Shown in pieces: positions 37,283-46,215 of a stretch of 64,000 nucleotides of DNA. The stretch's first letter is position 1; every line of letters starts with the position of its first letter. The position numbers and the translations under genes are program-made. The DNA is from Thalassotalea crassostreae (GTDB lineage Bacteria; Pseudomonadota; Gammaproteobacteria; Enterobacterales; Alteromonadaceae): assembly GCF_001831495.1 (NCBI RefSeq), contig NZ_CP017689.1, positions 2,170,001 to 2,234,000 on the forward strand, read 5' to 3'. The notes under the pieces were generated by a model. That model was not told where the DNA came from and searched no databases. It saw only the letters and a list, made by a program, of their open reading frames with translations.

Positions 37283-38455
37283 TTAAAGTAACTCTTTTAT
37301 ACCAGCTGTTAGGCCTTCAATAGTCATCGGGTACATCCTTTGCGCCATAAGCTGTTTGATTAAATCGATTGATTGATAGTAATGCCAATATTTAACTGGT
37401 TGCGGGTTTAACCAAATGCAATGTTCAAAATGATTGGTTAGACGTTCCATCCAAACACTGCCAGGCTCTTCATTCCAGTGCTCCACACTGCCACCTGGAA
37501 ACGAAATTTCATAGGGCCCCATGGTCGCATCACCAACAAAGATTATTTTATAGTCTTTCGAAAAGCGATGGATAATATCCCATACATCAATTGTTTCTTG
37601 GTAACGTCTGGCGTTATCGTGCCATACATGTTCATACATGCAGTTATGAAAATAAAAATATTCTAGGTATTTAAATTCAGTGTGAACCGCTGAAAACAAT
37701 TCTTCGCACACTTTGATGTATTCATCCATTGAACCACCAACATCGAAAAACATGAGCACTTTGATATTATTGTGGCGCTCTGGACGCATCTTAACATCTA
37801 GGTAACCAGCATTTTTAGCGGTTGCTGATATTGTATTATCTAGATCTAACTCTTCAGTTGTTCCAGTTCGGGCGAATTGTCGCAACTTACGTAGCGCCAC
37901 TTTAATATTTCGAGTACCTAACTCGACACTTGCATCGAGGTTTTTAAATTCTCGCTTGTCCCATACTTTTGCGGCCGAGAAATTTCGATTACCATCTTGC
38001 CCAATGCGCATACCACCAGGGTGTTCACCATAAGCACCAAATGGTGATGTCCCTCCGGTGCCGATCCATTTGTTGCCACCTTGATGTCGTTTTTTTTGTT
38101 CTTTTAACCGTTCTTGCAGGGTTTTCATTAACTCATCAAGACCACCAAGAGATTTTATTTGTTTTCTTTCTTCTTCGGTTAATTGTTTTTGAAATCGTTT
38201 TTCGAGCCAATCTTTAGGAATATTTGATAAATCTAAATCAATACTCGCAACACCTTTAAAATATTCAGCAAAGGCGCGATCAAACTTATCAAAATGACTC
38301 TCATCTTTGACCAAGATCACTCGGCTTAGGGTATAAAAATCATCAACCGAGCAAAAAATTACCCGCGCTTTCATCGCTGAAATCAGATCAAGTAATTCGC
38401 GTACAGTGCAAGGTACACGGTATTCCCTTAATTTAAAGAAAAATTCGATTAACAT
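37283..38455 (-). CDS. VWA domain-containing CoxE-like protein
   Basis: A 390-residue protein. The N-terminal part (FFFKLREYRVPCTVRELLDL) is typical of CoxE-like proteins; residues 230-390 are a von Willebrand A domain (IKVLMFFDVGGSM, later FVGDATMGPYE). The metal-site motif reads DVGGS instead of the canonical DxSxS, so the first serine is glycine. Such proteins work with a MoxR AAA+ ATPase in complex maturation or metal insertion; the MoxR gene lies 3 bp upstream. The client is unknown. Confidence 0.88.
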   Translation of the reverse strand: MLIEFFFKLREYRVPCTVRELLDLISAMKARVIFCSVDDFYTLSRVILVKDESHFDKFDRAFAEYFKGVASIDLDLSNIPKDWLEKRFQKQLTEEERKQIKSLGGLDELMKTLQERLKEQKKRHQGGNKWIGTGGTSPFGAYGEHPGGMRIGQDGNRNFSAAKVWDKREFKNLDASVELGTRNIKVALRKLRQFARTGTTEELDLDNTISATAKNAGYLDVKMRPERHNNIKVLMFFDVGGSMDEYIKVCEELFSAVHTEFKYLEYFYFHNCMYEHVWHDNARRYQETIDVWDIIHRFSKDYKIIFVGDATMGPYEISFPGGSVEHWNEEPGSVWMERLTNHFEHCIWLNPQPVKYWHYYQSIDLIKQLMAQRMYPMTIEGLTAGIKELL

Positions 38456-38458
38456 TAA

Positions 38459-39304
38459 TTAGCGGCCACTGCGATTTAGAAAAGCTAGCTTCTCAAAAAG
38501 GTGAACATCTTGCTCATTTTTTAGTAGCGCACCGTGTAATGGCGGGATGAGTTTATTCTGATTCGTTTCATGTAATACAGCAGTATCAATGTCTTCAGCA
38601 ACTAATAATTTTAGCCAATCAATAAGTTCTGAGGTAGATGGCTTTTTCTTTAACCCTGGTATTTCTCGTAAATTGAAAAACACCGCTAACGCTTCTTCTA
38701 AAAGCTCTTGTTTTATACCATCAAAATGAACATCAACAATTGATTGCATTTCGGCTTTATCAGGGAACTTTATATAGTGGAAAAAACAACGGCGTAGAAA
38801 TGCATCCGGTAATTCTTTTTCATTATTGGAGGTAATGATTACAATAGGCCTTTGTTTAGCAACTATTTTTTCTTGAGTTTCATATACATAAAACTCCATT
38901 TTATCTAGTTCTAATAACAAATCATTAGGGAACTCGATATCGGCTTTATCTATTTCATCAATCAGTAAGACTGGACGTTTATCCGCTATAAATCCCTGCC
39001 ATAGCTTACCCTTGATAATATAGTTACTAATGTCTTTTACTTTTTCATTACCTAGTTGGCTATCTCGAAGTCGAGACACGGCATCGTATTCGTATAAGCC
39101 TTGCTGCGCTCTGGTCGTTGATTTGATATGCCATTGAATTAATTCTGTTCCTAAAGCACTTGCAAGCTCCTCGGCTAACATGGTTTTACCTGTGCCAGGC
39201 TCGCCCTTGATGAGTAATGGTTTCTCTAGAGCGATCGCGGCATTGACCGCTAATTGTAAGTCATCACTGGCGATATACGATTCGGTGCCTTTAAAACTTG
39301 TCAT
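38459..39304 (-). CDS. MoxR-family AAA+ ATPase
   Basis: A 281-residue ATPase with Walker A GEPGTGKT (34-41), Walker B LLIDEIDKAD, sensor 1 (IVIITSNNEKELPDAFLRR, including the arginine finger region) and a short lid domain. It forms a two-gene unit with the VWA protein downstream (3-bp gap), the standard MoxR/VWA chaperone pair. Confidence 0.92.
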   Translation of the reverse strand: MTSFKGTESYIASDDLQLAVNAAIALEKPLLIKGEPGTGKTMLAEELASALGTELIQWHIKSTTRAQQGLYEYDAVSRLRDSQLGNEKVKDISNYIIKGKLWQGFIADKRPVLLIDEIDKADIEFPNDLLLELDKMEFYVYETQEKIVAKQRPIVIITSNNEKELPDAFLRRCFFHYIKFPDKAEMQSIVDVHFDGIKQELLEEALAVFFNLREIPGLKKKPSTSELIDWLKLLVAEDIDTAVLHETNQNKLIPPLHGALLKNEQDVHLFEKLAFLNRSGR

Positions 39305-39412
39305 AGTTATTCCTAAATTTTTAACTAGCGCAATTATAGCTAGATTATTGCGCGAACATTTTCTTCTAAATGCTGGATTGTATTGGGTTAATATTTTTAC
39401 AAGTTGCTGCTA

Positions 39413-41164
39413 TTACTGACCTAATACTTTACCTTCACGACGCGGATCAGCGCCACCTCGAAGAAACTCGGTAAACACCTCAATTCCGTGTATTCCACTA
39501 TTTAGATCTCGTACTGAAACTTGGTGCCCCTTTGCTTCTAACATTGGCTTTAACTCAACGAGATTAGTTGCTTTTTCTATACTAGTAATATCATTCCTGT
39601 TGGTTACTTTTGGTAGATTAATTGCATTTTGAATATCCAGTTCCCAATCGAGTACTGCGATCAAAGTTTGGCTAACATAATTGATTATTCGACTGCCGCC
39701 AGGTGAGCCAACAACTAAACGCAAACTACCATCACTATTAAATACCATTGTAGGTGACATAGAGCTTCTAGGGCGTTTATTGGGCTGTAAACGATTAGCC
39801 ACTTGTTTACCATTAACAACCGGTGCCAATGAAAAATCCGTTAACTGATTATTCAATAAGAAGCCATCAACAAATACAGCCGAGCCAAACGCCATCTCGA
39901 TACTGGTGGTCATTGAAATAGCATTACCATCACCATCAACTATAGAGATATGTGATGTAGACGGCATTTCTATGGCATTATCAAGCGCTTGTGCGGTTAA
40001 AAGTTTAACCTCTCCGGGTTGAGCTTTGCCCATATCCGATGATGGATTAATCAATGCTGATCTTTGTTTGATATAAGAATCGCTGATTAAATCATTGACC
40101 GGCACCTTAGCGTAAGCAGGATCTGCAATATACTTAGCTCTATCGGCAAATGCTAGACGTGAACTTTGGGTGAATAAATGGATAGCATCGACACCATTAA
40201 CAGGCATATCTTTTATGTCAAACTGTTCGAGTTGCTTTAATATTTGTAATACTGAAATACCACCAGAGCTCGGTGGTGCCATGCCGCACACTTTATATTG
40301 TCTATAACCGCCGCACACAGCATCAACTTCTTTAGCATGATACGCACTAAGATCACCAGTCGTTAATCGCCCGGGTGCGCGAGCCGAATTCTGAACCGCT
40401 TTAACAATATTCTTTGCTAACCAGCCTTGGTAAAATACATCCGCGCCATTTTTAGCGATCTCTTTATAGACATGAGCAAGTTGAGGATTGAACAATCGAG
40501 TACCGGCAACTAACGCTCTATTGTTAGGGTAAAAATATTGCTTAGCGGGCTGCAGTTGTAATAACCCTGGATTTAGCTTCAGGCTAAGCAATTTTGATAA
40601 TCGTTCAGACACGATAAAGCCCTGCTCTGCAAGGTTAATCGCATCGATAAATAATTCTGACCATGGCAGCTTGCCATGCTTTTGATGAGCTAACTCCAGC
40701 GCTTTCAATACTCCGGGAACCCCTACACTGCGACCACCAACGATGGCATCAATCCATCTTACTGGCTGACCTTGTTCATTAAGAAATAAATCTTGTGTCG
40801 CTTTTCTCGGTGCTGTCTCTCTTCCATCAAAGCTAGTTAGGTGCTTTGTTTCGTTGTCATAATGCAAAATAAATGCACCACCGCCAATACCTGAAGATTG
40901 AGGTTCAACTAATGTTAAAACTAACTGCACAGCAATAGCAGCATCAACGGCACTGCCGCCTTTTTGTAAAATATTAAAACCTGCTTGCGACGCATAGGGA
41001 TTCGCGGCTGCAACCATAAATTTTTGAGCGCTGACGACTGACTTATCATCAATGGCTACCGTAGCTTCCGGCTCTCTATCTTCACGAATAACTTTTTCTT
41101 CGACAACACAAGCATTCAATAAGGAAAGCATCAACACGCTTGGAATTAATTTGGAAAGCAACAC
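39413..41164 (-). CDS. ggt: Gamma-glutamyltransferase, predicted lipoprotein
   Basis: A 583-residue Ntn hydrolase precursor. The conserved STSHISIVDGDGNAISMTT segment contains the catalytic threonine at the autocleavage site, and GSPGGSRIINYV is present in the small subunit. It cleaves gamma-glutamyl bonds of glutathione and peptides. Instead of a plain signal peptide it has a lipobox (LLNAC, C19), so the enzyme is probably membrane anchored. It lies 25 bp downstream of tapT on the same strand. Confidence 0.94.
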   Translation of the reverse strand: MLLSKLIPSVLMLSLLNACVVEEKVIREDREPEATVAIDDKSVVSAQKFMVAAANPYASQAGFNILQKGGSAVDAAIAVQLVLTLVEPQSSGIGGGAFILHYDNETKHLTSFDGRETAPRKATQDLFLNEQGQPVRWIDAIVGGRSVGVPGVLKALELAHQKHGKLPWSELFIDAINLAEQGFIVSERLSKLLSLKLNPGLLQLQPAKQYFYPNNRALVAGTRLFNPQLAHVYKEIAKNGADVFYQGWLAKNIVKAVQNSARAPGRLTTGDLSAYHAKEVDAVCGGYRQYKVCGMAPPSSGGISVLQILKQLEQFDIKDMPVNGVDAIHLFTQSSRLAFADRAKYIADPAYAKVPVNDLISDSYIKQRSALINPSSDMGKAQPGEVKLLTAQALDNAIEMPSTSHISIVDGDGNAISMTTSIEMAFGSAVFVDGFLLNNQLTDFSLAPVVNGKQVANRLQPNKRPRSSMSPTMVFNSDGSLRLVVGSPGGSRIINYVSQTLIAVLDWELDIQNAINLPKVTNRNDITSIEKATNLVELKPMLEAKGHQVSVRDLNSGIHGIEVFTEFLRGGADPRREGKVLGQ

Positions 41165-41189
41165 TTGGTAACGTCCTTTTAAAATAGGT

Positions 41190-41789
41190 TTAAGATTTGG
41201 TTTTACTGTGCAATTTTACTAGCCTTTGCTGGAACTGATTAAACAAATCAAAGGAATCCAATAAAGGTTGGAATTTAACACTATCGCCTTCTAAAGCAAT
41301 TAACAAGTGAGTACACGCTTCTAGGCTAGATAAATCGGTACTTTTGTGATGCTTTCGAATGACATAATTACTGGTAATAGAGCTAGGCAACGTCAATTTA
41401 GGCAAGCCATGCAAATTTTTAGACAGCTGATACATTTTAAATGCTTTTTTCCATGTACCATCAAGCACTAAAACGATGGTGTCACTTGCGCTGTCAAACG
41501 AGCTTTTATCTGCCACTACTGCATCATTCCCGGGATACAACAAGCAAACGTTAACATTGCTGTCGGCAATAACCTTGTTTAAAGTCTCATTATTGGTAAA
41601 GTCTTCACCAACAATAATTCGGCAACGATTTAAAGACAGAAAAGCTAATCTAGCTGTTCCTTTGGTTTGTTTCTCTTCACTTGGGTGCTGTAAAAACCAG
41701 ATTTCAACTTGGTTATCGATTGGACTAACTAAATCACAAATACAGGTGACTAGCGGTCTTTCGCAGCTTGTGCAATACTGTCGGCTCAT
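41190..41789 (-). CDS. tapT: tRNA-uridine aminocarboxypropyltransferase (DTW domain)
   Basis: A 199-residue DTW-domain protein with the N-terminal cysteine set C6, C9, C16, C18 (YCTSCERPLVTCIC), the LVLDGTWKKAFKM motif that gives the domain its name, and LEACTHLLIALEGD. TapT (YfiP) adds a 3-amino-3-carboxypropyl group from SAM to U47 of tRNAs (acp3U). Divergent from the rhombosortase gene by about 30 bp, so the two promoters must be very compact or overlap. Confidence 0.88.
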   Translation of the reverse strand: MSRQYCTSCERPLVTCICDLVSPIDNQVEIWFLQHPSEEKQTKGTARLAFLSLNRCRIIVGEDFTNNETLNKVIADSNVNVCLLYPGNDAVVADKSSFDSASDTIVLVLDGTWKKAFKMYQLSKNLHGLPKLTLPSSITSNYVIRKHHKSTDLSSLEACTHLLIALEGDSVKFQPLLDSFDLFNQFQQRLVKLHSKTKS

Positions 41790-41818
41790 AACCTACAATA
41801 ATAATATGAATCACCGCT

Positions 41819-42418
41819 ATGTTGAAGTTATCATTACCAATTAGTCGAAAATCATTAAGCTTACCTGTTTCAGTATTGGTGTTATCCGTACTTATCTATT
41901 TATTGCCAGACAACCTATCAAGTTATCTCATTTATGATCGAGACTTACTCGCTCAAGGTGAATTGTGGCGGCTGTTAAGTAGTCATTTTGTTCATACCAA
42001 CTTCAATCACTTATTACTAAATCTTGCCGGTTTAACAATGTTGTGGGCGCTACACGGCGATCATTATGACAATAAGAACTACGGCCTAGCATTCATAATT
42101 TCAATGATAGTATGCTCTGCCGGTATCTATTTTTTCGATACTGATATGCAACGTTATGTCGGTTTATCAGGTGTTTTGCATGGTATTTTTATATGGGGCG
42201 CATTTTTAGATATTAGACGAGGCTGGAAATCAGGTTACTTGTTGGTTATTGGTGTAATTGCAAAAGTTGCTTATGAACAAGTGTTTGGTGCCAGTGCTGA
42301 AGTTGAATCAATCATCAATGCTAGTGTTGCTATAGATGCGCATTTGTGGGGCACAGTTGGTGGCTTAGTTGCATCAATTGGAATTATCATTTCTATTTTA
42401 AAGAAGCCGACAAAATAA
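41819..42418 (+). CDS. rrtA: Rhombosortase (GlyGly-CTERM processing rhomboid protease)
   Basis: A 199-residue rhomboid-like protein with six membrane segments, LLSSHFVHTNFNHLLLN in the first loop, the catalytic serine in YVGLSGVLHG and the catalytic histidine in IDAHLWGTVGG. These fit the rhombosortase family, which processes exported proteins with a GlyGly-CTERM tail. I saw no protein with such a tail in this window, so its substrates are elsewhere. Confidence 0.85.
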   Translation: MLKLSLPISRKSLSLPVSVLVLSVLIYLLPDNLSSYLIYDRDLLAQGELWRLLSSHFVHTNFNHLLLNLAGLTMLWALHGDHYDNKNYGLAFIISMIVCSAGIYFFDTDMQRYVGLSGVLHGIFIWGAFLDIRRGWKSGYLLVIGVIAKVAYEQVFGASAEVESIINASVAIDAHLWGTVGGLVASIGIIISILKKPTK

Positions 42419-42442
42419 ACGCTTTTAGTCACCAATAAGTTA

Positions 42443-42476
42443 TAAAAAAACGCTAGAAAGTTATGACTTTCTAGCG
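42443..42476 (-). terminator. Terminator of the 42522 gene
   Basis: CGCTAGAAAG pairs with CTTTCTAGCG across a 6-nt loop; on the minus strand it is followed by a seven-T run. On the plus strand the tail is weak, but it may still slow rhombosortase read-through. Confidence 0.8.
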
Positions 42477-42521
42477 CTTTCGCTATCATCAATAGGTGCA
42501 CTATTGAGCAAATAAATTATT

Positions 42522-43292
42522 TTATTTCGATTTGCTACTTGGCGAAGATAAAGATTCACGATGTACATAAATCGCATAATTTGTTTTATCAAATTGCTCA
42601 GAATAGTCAGAGATCATATCTTGCGCTTTTTCTTTATCCCCTAATAGATCGACTAAACGCTCATAATATGATTTTTCCGCAGGCATCATATCAGCATAAC
42701 TTTCAAAACCAACCACTAATTGTATCTGTGGTTCACCGCCAATTTGATTATACCAAGCCCAGCTTTCTTCCCAGCCCATCTTTTTAGCGGCATCACTTAT
42801 TGCTTTGATAGATTCTCGAACCTCAAAACCTGCCCCTGGTTCTGGATATAAACTGGTTACACCGAAATAACGAAATTCTTTGGTATTGTCCCAGTGACTA
42901 TTTTTATCATCTAGTCTAGAGAAATAATGATCGGCATTTTTAGAATAAAGGCCAACCGTTTTGCGCCAATGACTTGACATTTTTTTACTGCGCGACCAAT
43001 CACGATACTCTGCAATCTTGTCCCAGTTGGTGCAACAGGCACGCAAGACATAGGTTTCCATATTATTGCCGACAACTTGCGTATATACGTTCCAAATTCT
43101 AGGATCGCCATTATCAACGCGATATTGCATGTGGGCTTTTAACGCTTGCTCAAACTTTCCCTTATCAACAGCGTCTATTTTTATCACCCAAACATCAGTT
43201 AATGGATCGGCTGCCACGCCCTCTTCTGCTTTAGCGTTCAAAGTAAATGCAATCGCAAATAACATGCTAAATAAATAGATAAATTTTTTCAT
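42522..43292 (-). CDS. Exported protein of unknown function
   Basis: A 256-residue protein with a clear signal peptide (MKKFIYLFSMLFAIAFTLNA, cleavage near AKA). The body repeats a pattern of about 100 residues (WVIKIDAVDKGKFEQALKAH ... and FRYFGVTSLYPEPGAGFEVRESI ...), compatible with two ferredoxin-like alpha/beta units such as a dimeric alpha-beta barrel; this is inference from pattern only. A vicinal cysteine pair (RACCTNW) is conspicuous. I recognise no named family. Confidence 0.75.
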   Translation of the reverse strand: MKKFIYLFSMLFAIAFTLNAKAEEGVAADPLTDVWVIKIDAVDKGKFEQALKAHMQYRVDNGDPRIWNVYTQVVGNNMETYVLRACCTNWDKIAEYRDWSRSKKMSSHWRKTVGLYSKNADHYFSRLDDKNSHWDNTKEFRYFGVTSLYPEPGAGFEVRESIKAISDAAKKMGWEESWAWYNQIGGEPQIQLVVGFESYADMMPAEKSYYERLVDLLGDKEKAQDMISDYSEQFDKTNYAIYVHRESLSSPSSKSK

Positions 43293-43434
43293 GATTTTCC
43301 CAGTAATAAAATTCTATGGTTTTACTATAGAACAAAACTTGATAAATCACATTGGTTGATACAAAAAATAGTTATTTATTAACAACTAACAGCAACAATG
43401 TTAATTTTTCAGCGCACACTAAATTAAAATAAAT

Positions 43435-43485
43435 AACTGGGGTCAGAGTCAGATTAAATAATTAATCTGACTCTGACCCCCAGTT
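43435..43485. repeat. REP-like palindrome, copy 2
   Basis: AACTGGGGTCAGAGTCAG followed by ATTAA pairs with TTAAT and CTGACTCTGACCCC, then AGTT after one extra C; loop of 4 nt. It shares its 18-bp core with the copy at 35574, but the inner part differs. Confidence 0.88.
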
Positions 43486-43493
43486 TTAAAACA

Positions 43494-43521
43494 AAAAAGG
43501 TAGCTATTAAGCTACCTTTTT
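43494..43521 (-). terminator. Terminator of the S9 peptidase gene
   Basis: A 12-bp stem (AAAAAGGTAGCT with AGCTACCTTTTT) and a 4-nt ATTA loop, 17 bp past the minus-strand stop. Confidence 0.88.
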
Positions 43522-43537
43522 ACGTGCAATTCTATAT

Positions 43538-46018
43538 TTACAAATGTGTTTCGAACAGTTTGAATATGCGACGATATTCATCTAACCAACTGCTTGGCTG
43601 TACAAAACCATGTGGCTCTACTGGGTAGATAGCGGTCTCAAAGTCTTCCTTTTCCAATTCAATTAGGCGTTGAACTAAACGAACACTGTCTTGGAAAAAT
43701 ACATTATCATCAACCATAGGTGCATTGATTAATAGTGGTTTTTGTAGGCCTTCAGCGAAGTAAATTGGTGAACTACGCTCAAAAGCAATCGGATCATCTT
43801 CCGGCGTATTTAAAATATTCGAAGTATAACCGTGGTTATATGACGTCCAATCTGAAACCAGACGCAAAGCAGAGCCCGCTTCGAACACGTCAGGTTCAGT
43901 AAACATCGACATCAATGTTAAGAAACCACCGTAAGAGCCGCCGTAAACACCGATTCTATTTTTATCAATATTAGCATTTTCTGTTAACCAGTTAACACCA
44001 TCGACCATATCTTCAACTTCTGGTTTACCCATATGACGATAAATCGCTGTACGCCAATCACGACCATAACCTTTAGATGCACGGTAATCCATATCGATTA
44101 CGGTATAACCTTTTTGCACTAACATAGAGTGGAACATGAATTCACGGAAGTAGCCTGACCAACCCATGTGTGAGTTTTGTAGGTAACCAGCACCGTGAAC
44201 AAACATTACCGCTTTACCTTGCACTGCCGCTGATGGGCCATCTACCGGTGCAGCTTGATATACTCGTGAGTAAATGCCGTCTTCAGTGTGAGACGAAGGC
44301 ACTTCAACAATTGACGGTGCAGTCCACGGCATTGATAAAAACTCTTCACTTACGGTACGAGTTAACTGCACTGGTGTTGCTTCAATAGCGACATCTTTAA
44401 CAAATAGCTCTGGTGGCATAGTTGTCGTTGAATGTTCTATCAACAGCTTGCTTTCATCGGGCGATAAAGCGTATGAATTCATGCCGCCTAAATCTGTTAC
44501 AGGGTTTACAGTAGCGGTTGCCACATCAACCTTGTATATCTCGTAAATACCAGGGTGTTTGATATTGGCTTGGAAATAAAAACTACTGTCATCTTTAGTC
44601 TTAGTTAACTGACGAACCTCAAACTTACCAGCAGTTAATGCTTTAGCATTGCCGTTAAGTTCTTTTGCGTAAAGTTGGCCATATCCAGACTCTTCCGATA
44701 AGTAATAAAGCGTTTCGCTGTTATCGAACCAACCAAAATCATTAAAGTTCCAGTTTACCCAAGCTTCATCGTGATACCTGTGCTGGCTTACAAATTGCGC
44801 TTTCTCAAAGTCAACGCTAGCGATCCAGCGATCTTTGTTATCCCAAGCTTCCATTTCAATAGCCACTTGGTTTGAATTGTTATGCCATTTGATGCCGTTG
44901 TACATTAAATGAATGTTTCGTGGTGACTTTTTAGAAGTATATTCTTTGCCTTCACGGGCGTAATTTTCTTTACGAACATCGGCTAACACATCTTCATCAA
45001 AACCCGGTAACGAATCATAGGTAAGAAGGTATTGCGCTTCATTAACTAAATCGATGTAATACACTTGCTCTGAATATTTGCGATTATCCGATACACGACG
45101 ACGTACTTGTTGCGGATCGATCATCGCGCTATCAGTGATGTAATTTGGCATGATATCACCGGCATTACTCCACTTTTCACTCTTAGCTACAGCGACAATT
45201 AATTTAGTTGCATCAGGAGATAAAACTGCGTTTGTCACACGCTTGTTGGCGCCAAAATAGAATGTTGCTGTTGCAATTGAATCATTTTGATCACGTAAGT
45301 TTTTATCTTCAGTCGATTTAAGTGCGGCATTACGTTTTTGTAGGGCAACAAACTTTATTAACTTTTCTTGTTCACTAGCAATGTATGTTGGCTCTGAGCT
45401 TTTTCCGCCCGGAGTATCAGTCATTTTCAAGTTCACTAATTCACGTATTTGATTATTTGCTACGTCGTGAGCGTAAAACACATCACCAATACGGTAAGCA
45501 ACGCGGCCATCAGTTAAGAACATTGCTTGCGTTTCAACCGCTGAGGTATAGGTTAATTGCTTAACTTCACCACTTGCTAACGTTTTTACAAAGACGTTGC
45601 CTTTAAAGGTGTATAACTCTTGGCTGCCATCTTTAGAAAGCAGTGCATTAACATCATCTGCAATATGCATATCTTTATATGCGACTTTTGCGCCATTGCC
45701 TTCTGCGTCGATTGATTTTTTGTAAAGGTCTTTTATTGGGTTGCCAACACGTTTTTGCTTATAGAAAACGGTTTGGCTGTCATCGCCCCAGTACCAATTT
45801 GTTGGTGATCGAGCAATCCAATCTGGATCGGACATTATCTTTTCAAGGGTAATAACTTTACTCGCGTCGGCATTTTCCGGTTGTGGTGTTTCGACGATAA
45901 CAGCTTGTTTTGCTGTAACTTCGCTTGAAGCTTGTGACGCCGACTCACTAGTCATGTCGTTTGCTGCACACGCTGTTAAGAAAACACTAATTGACGCCGC
46001 GATTAATGGATATTTCAT
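43538..46018 (-). CDS. S9-family prolyl oligopeptidase-type peptidase, lipoprotein
   Basis: An 826-residue protein with a lipobox (FLTAC, C17). The N-terminal two thirds are beta-propeller-like (DPP IV N-terminal region). The C-terminal alpha/beta hydrolase has the nucleophile in VYGGSYGGFLT, the acid in APMVDDNVFF and the histidine in VEPHGF. It resembles dipeptidyl peptidase IV/acylaminoacyl peptidases and should cut peptides outside the cytoplasm. It is a single gene with its own terminator. Confidence 0.92.
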   Translation of the reverse strand: MKYPLIAASISVFLTACAANDMTSESASQASSEVTAKQAVIVETPQPENADASKVITLEKIMSDPDWIARSPTNWYWGDDSQTVFYKQKRVGNPIKDLYKKSIDAEGNGAKVAYKDMHIADDVNALLSKDGSQELYTFKGNVFVKTLASGEVKQLTYTSAVETQAMFLTDGRVAYRIGDVFYAHDVANNQIRELVNLKMTDTPGGKSSEPTYIASEQEKLIKFVALQKRNAALKSTEDKNLRDQNDSIATATFYFGANKRVTNAVLSPDATKLIVAVAKSEKWSNAGDIMPNYITDSAMIDPQQVRRRVSDNRKYSEQVYYIDLVNEAQYLLTYDSLPGFDEDVLADVRKENYAREGKEYTSKKSPRNIHLMYNGIKWHNNSNQVAIEMEAWDNKDRWIASVDFEKAQFVSQHRYHDEAWVNWNFNDFGWFDNSETLYYLSEESGYGQLYAKELNGNAKALTAGKFEVRQLTKTKDDSSFYFQANIKHPGIYEIYKVDVATATVNPVTDLGGMNSYALSPDESKLLIEHSTTTMPPELFVKDVAIEATPVQLTRTVSEEFLSMPWTAPSIVEVPSSHTEDGIYSRVYQAAPVDGPSAAVQGKAVMFVHGAGYLQNSHMGWSGYFREFMFHSMLVQKGYTVIDMDYRASKGYGRDWRTAIYRHMGKPEVEDMVDGVNWLTENANIDKNRIGVYGGSYGGFLTLMSMFTEPDVFEAGSALRLVSDWTSYNHGYTSNILNTPEDDPIAFERSSPIYFAEGLQKPLLINAPMVDDNVFFQDSVRLVQRLIELEKEDFETAIYPVEPHGFVQPSSWLDEYRRIFKLFETHL

Positions 46019-46178
46019 ATATTTATAATACCTTATTTTTTCGATGGCCTATTTAAACAAAAACCTTAATAACAAAGCAAACACCTTTAGCAACAAAACT
46101 GACAATAAATTGTAACTAAATTGAAATTAAACCTTAGTTTAGTACATTTTTTAACCACACCTTAGTGGCAACTTCTGA

Positions 46179-46184
46179 TATAAT
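46179..46184 (+). promoter_or_regulatory. -10 box of the ygiQ promoter
   Basis: A perfect TATAAT lies about 32 bp before the ATG at 46216, with no good -35 partner. It supports the ATG start, since an alternative GTG at 46165 would lie upstream of transcription start. Confidence 0.55.
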
Positions 46185-46215
46185 CCGCGCCATATTTATC
46201 AAGGTACATTGTTTT

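Noticed and set aside
46165..46215. Upstream GTG start for ygiQ
   Set aside because: It lies upstream of the TATAAT box, and the extra residues do not match the family N-terminus.
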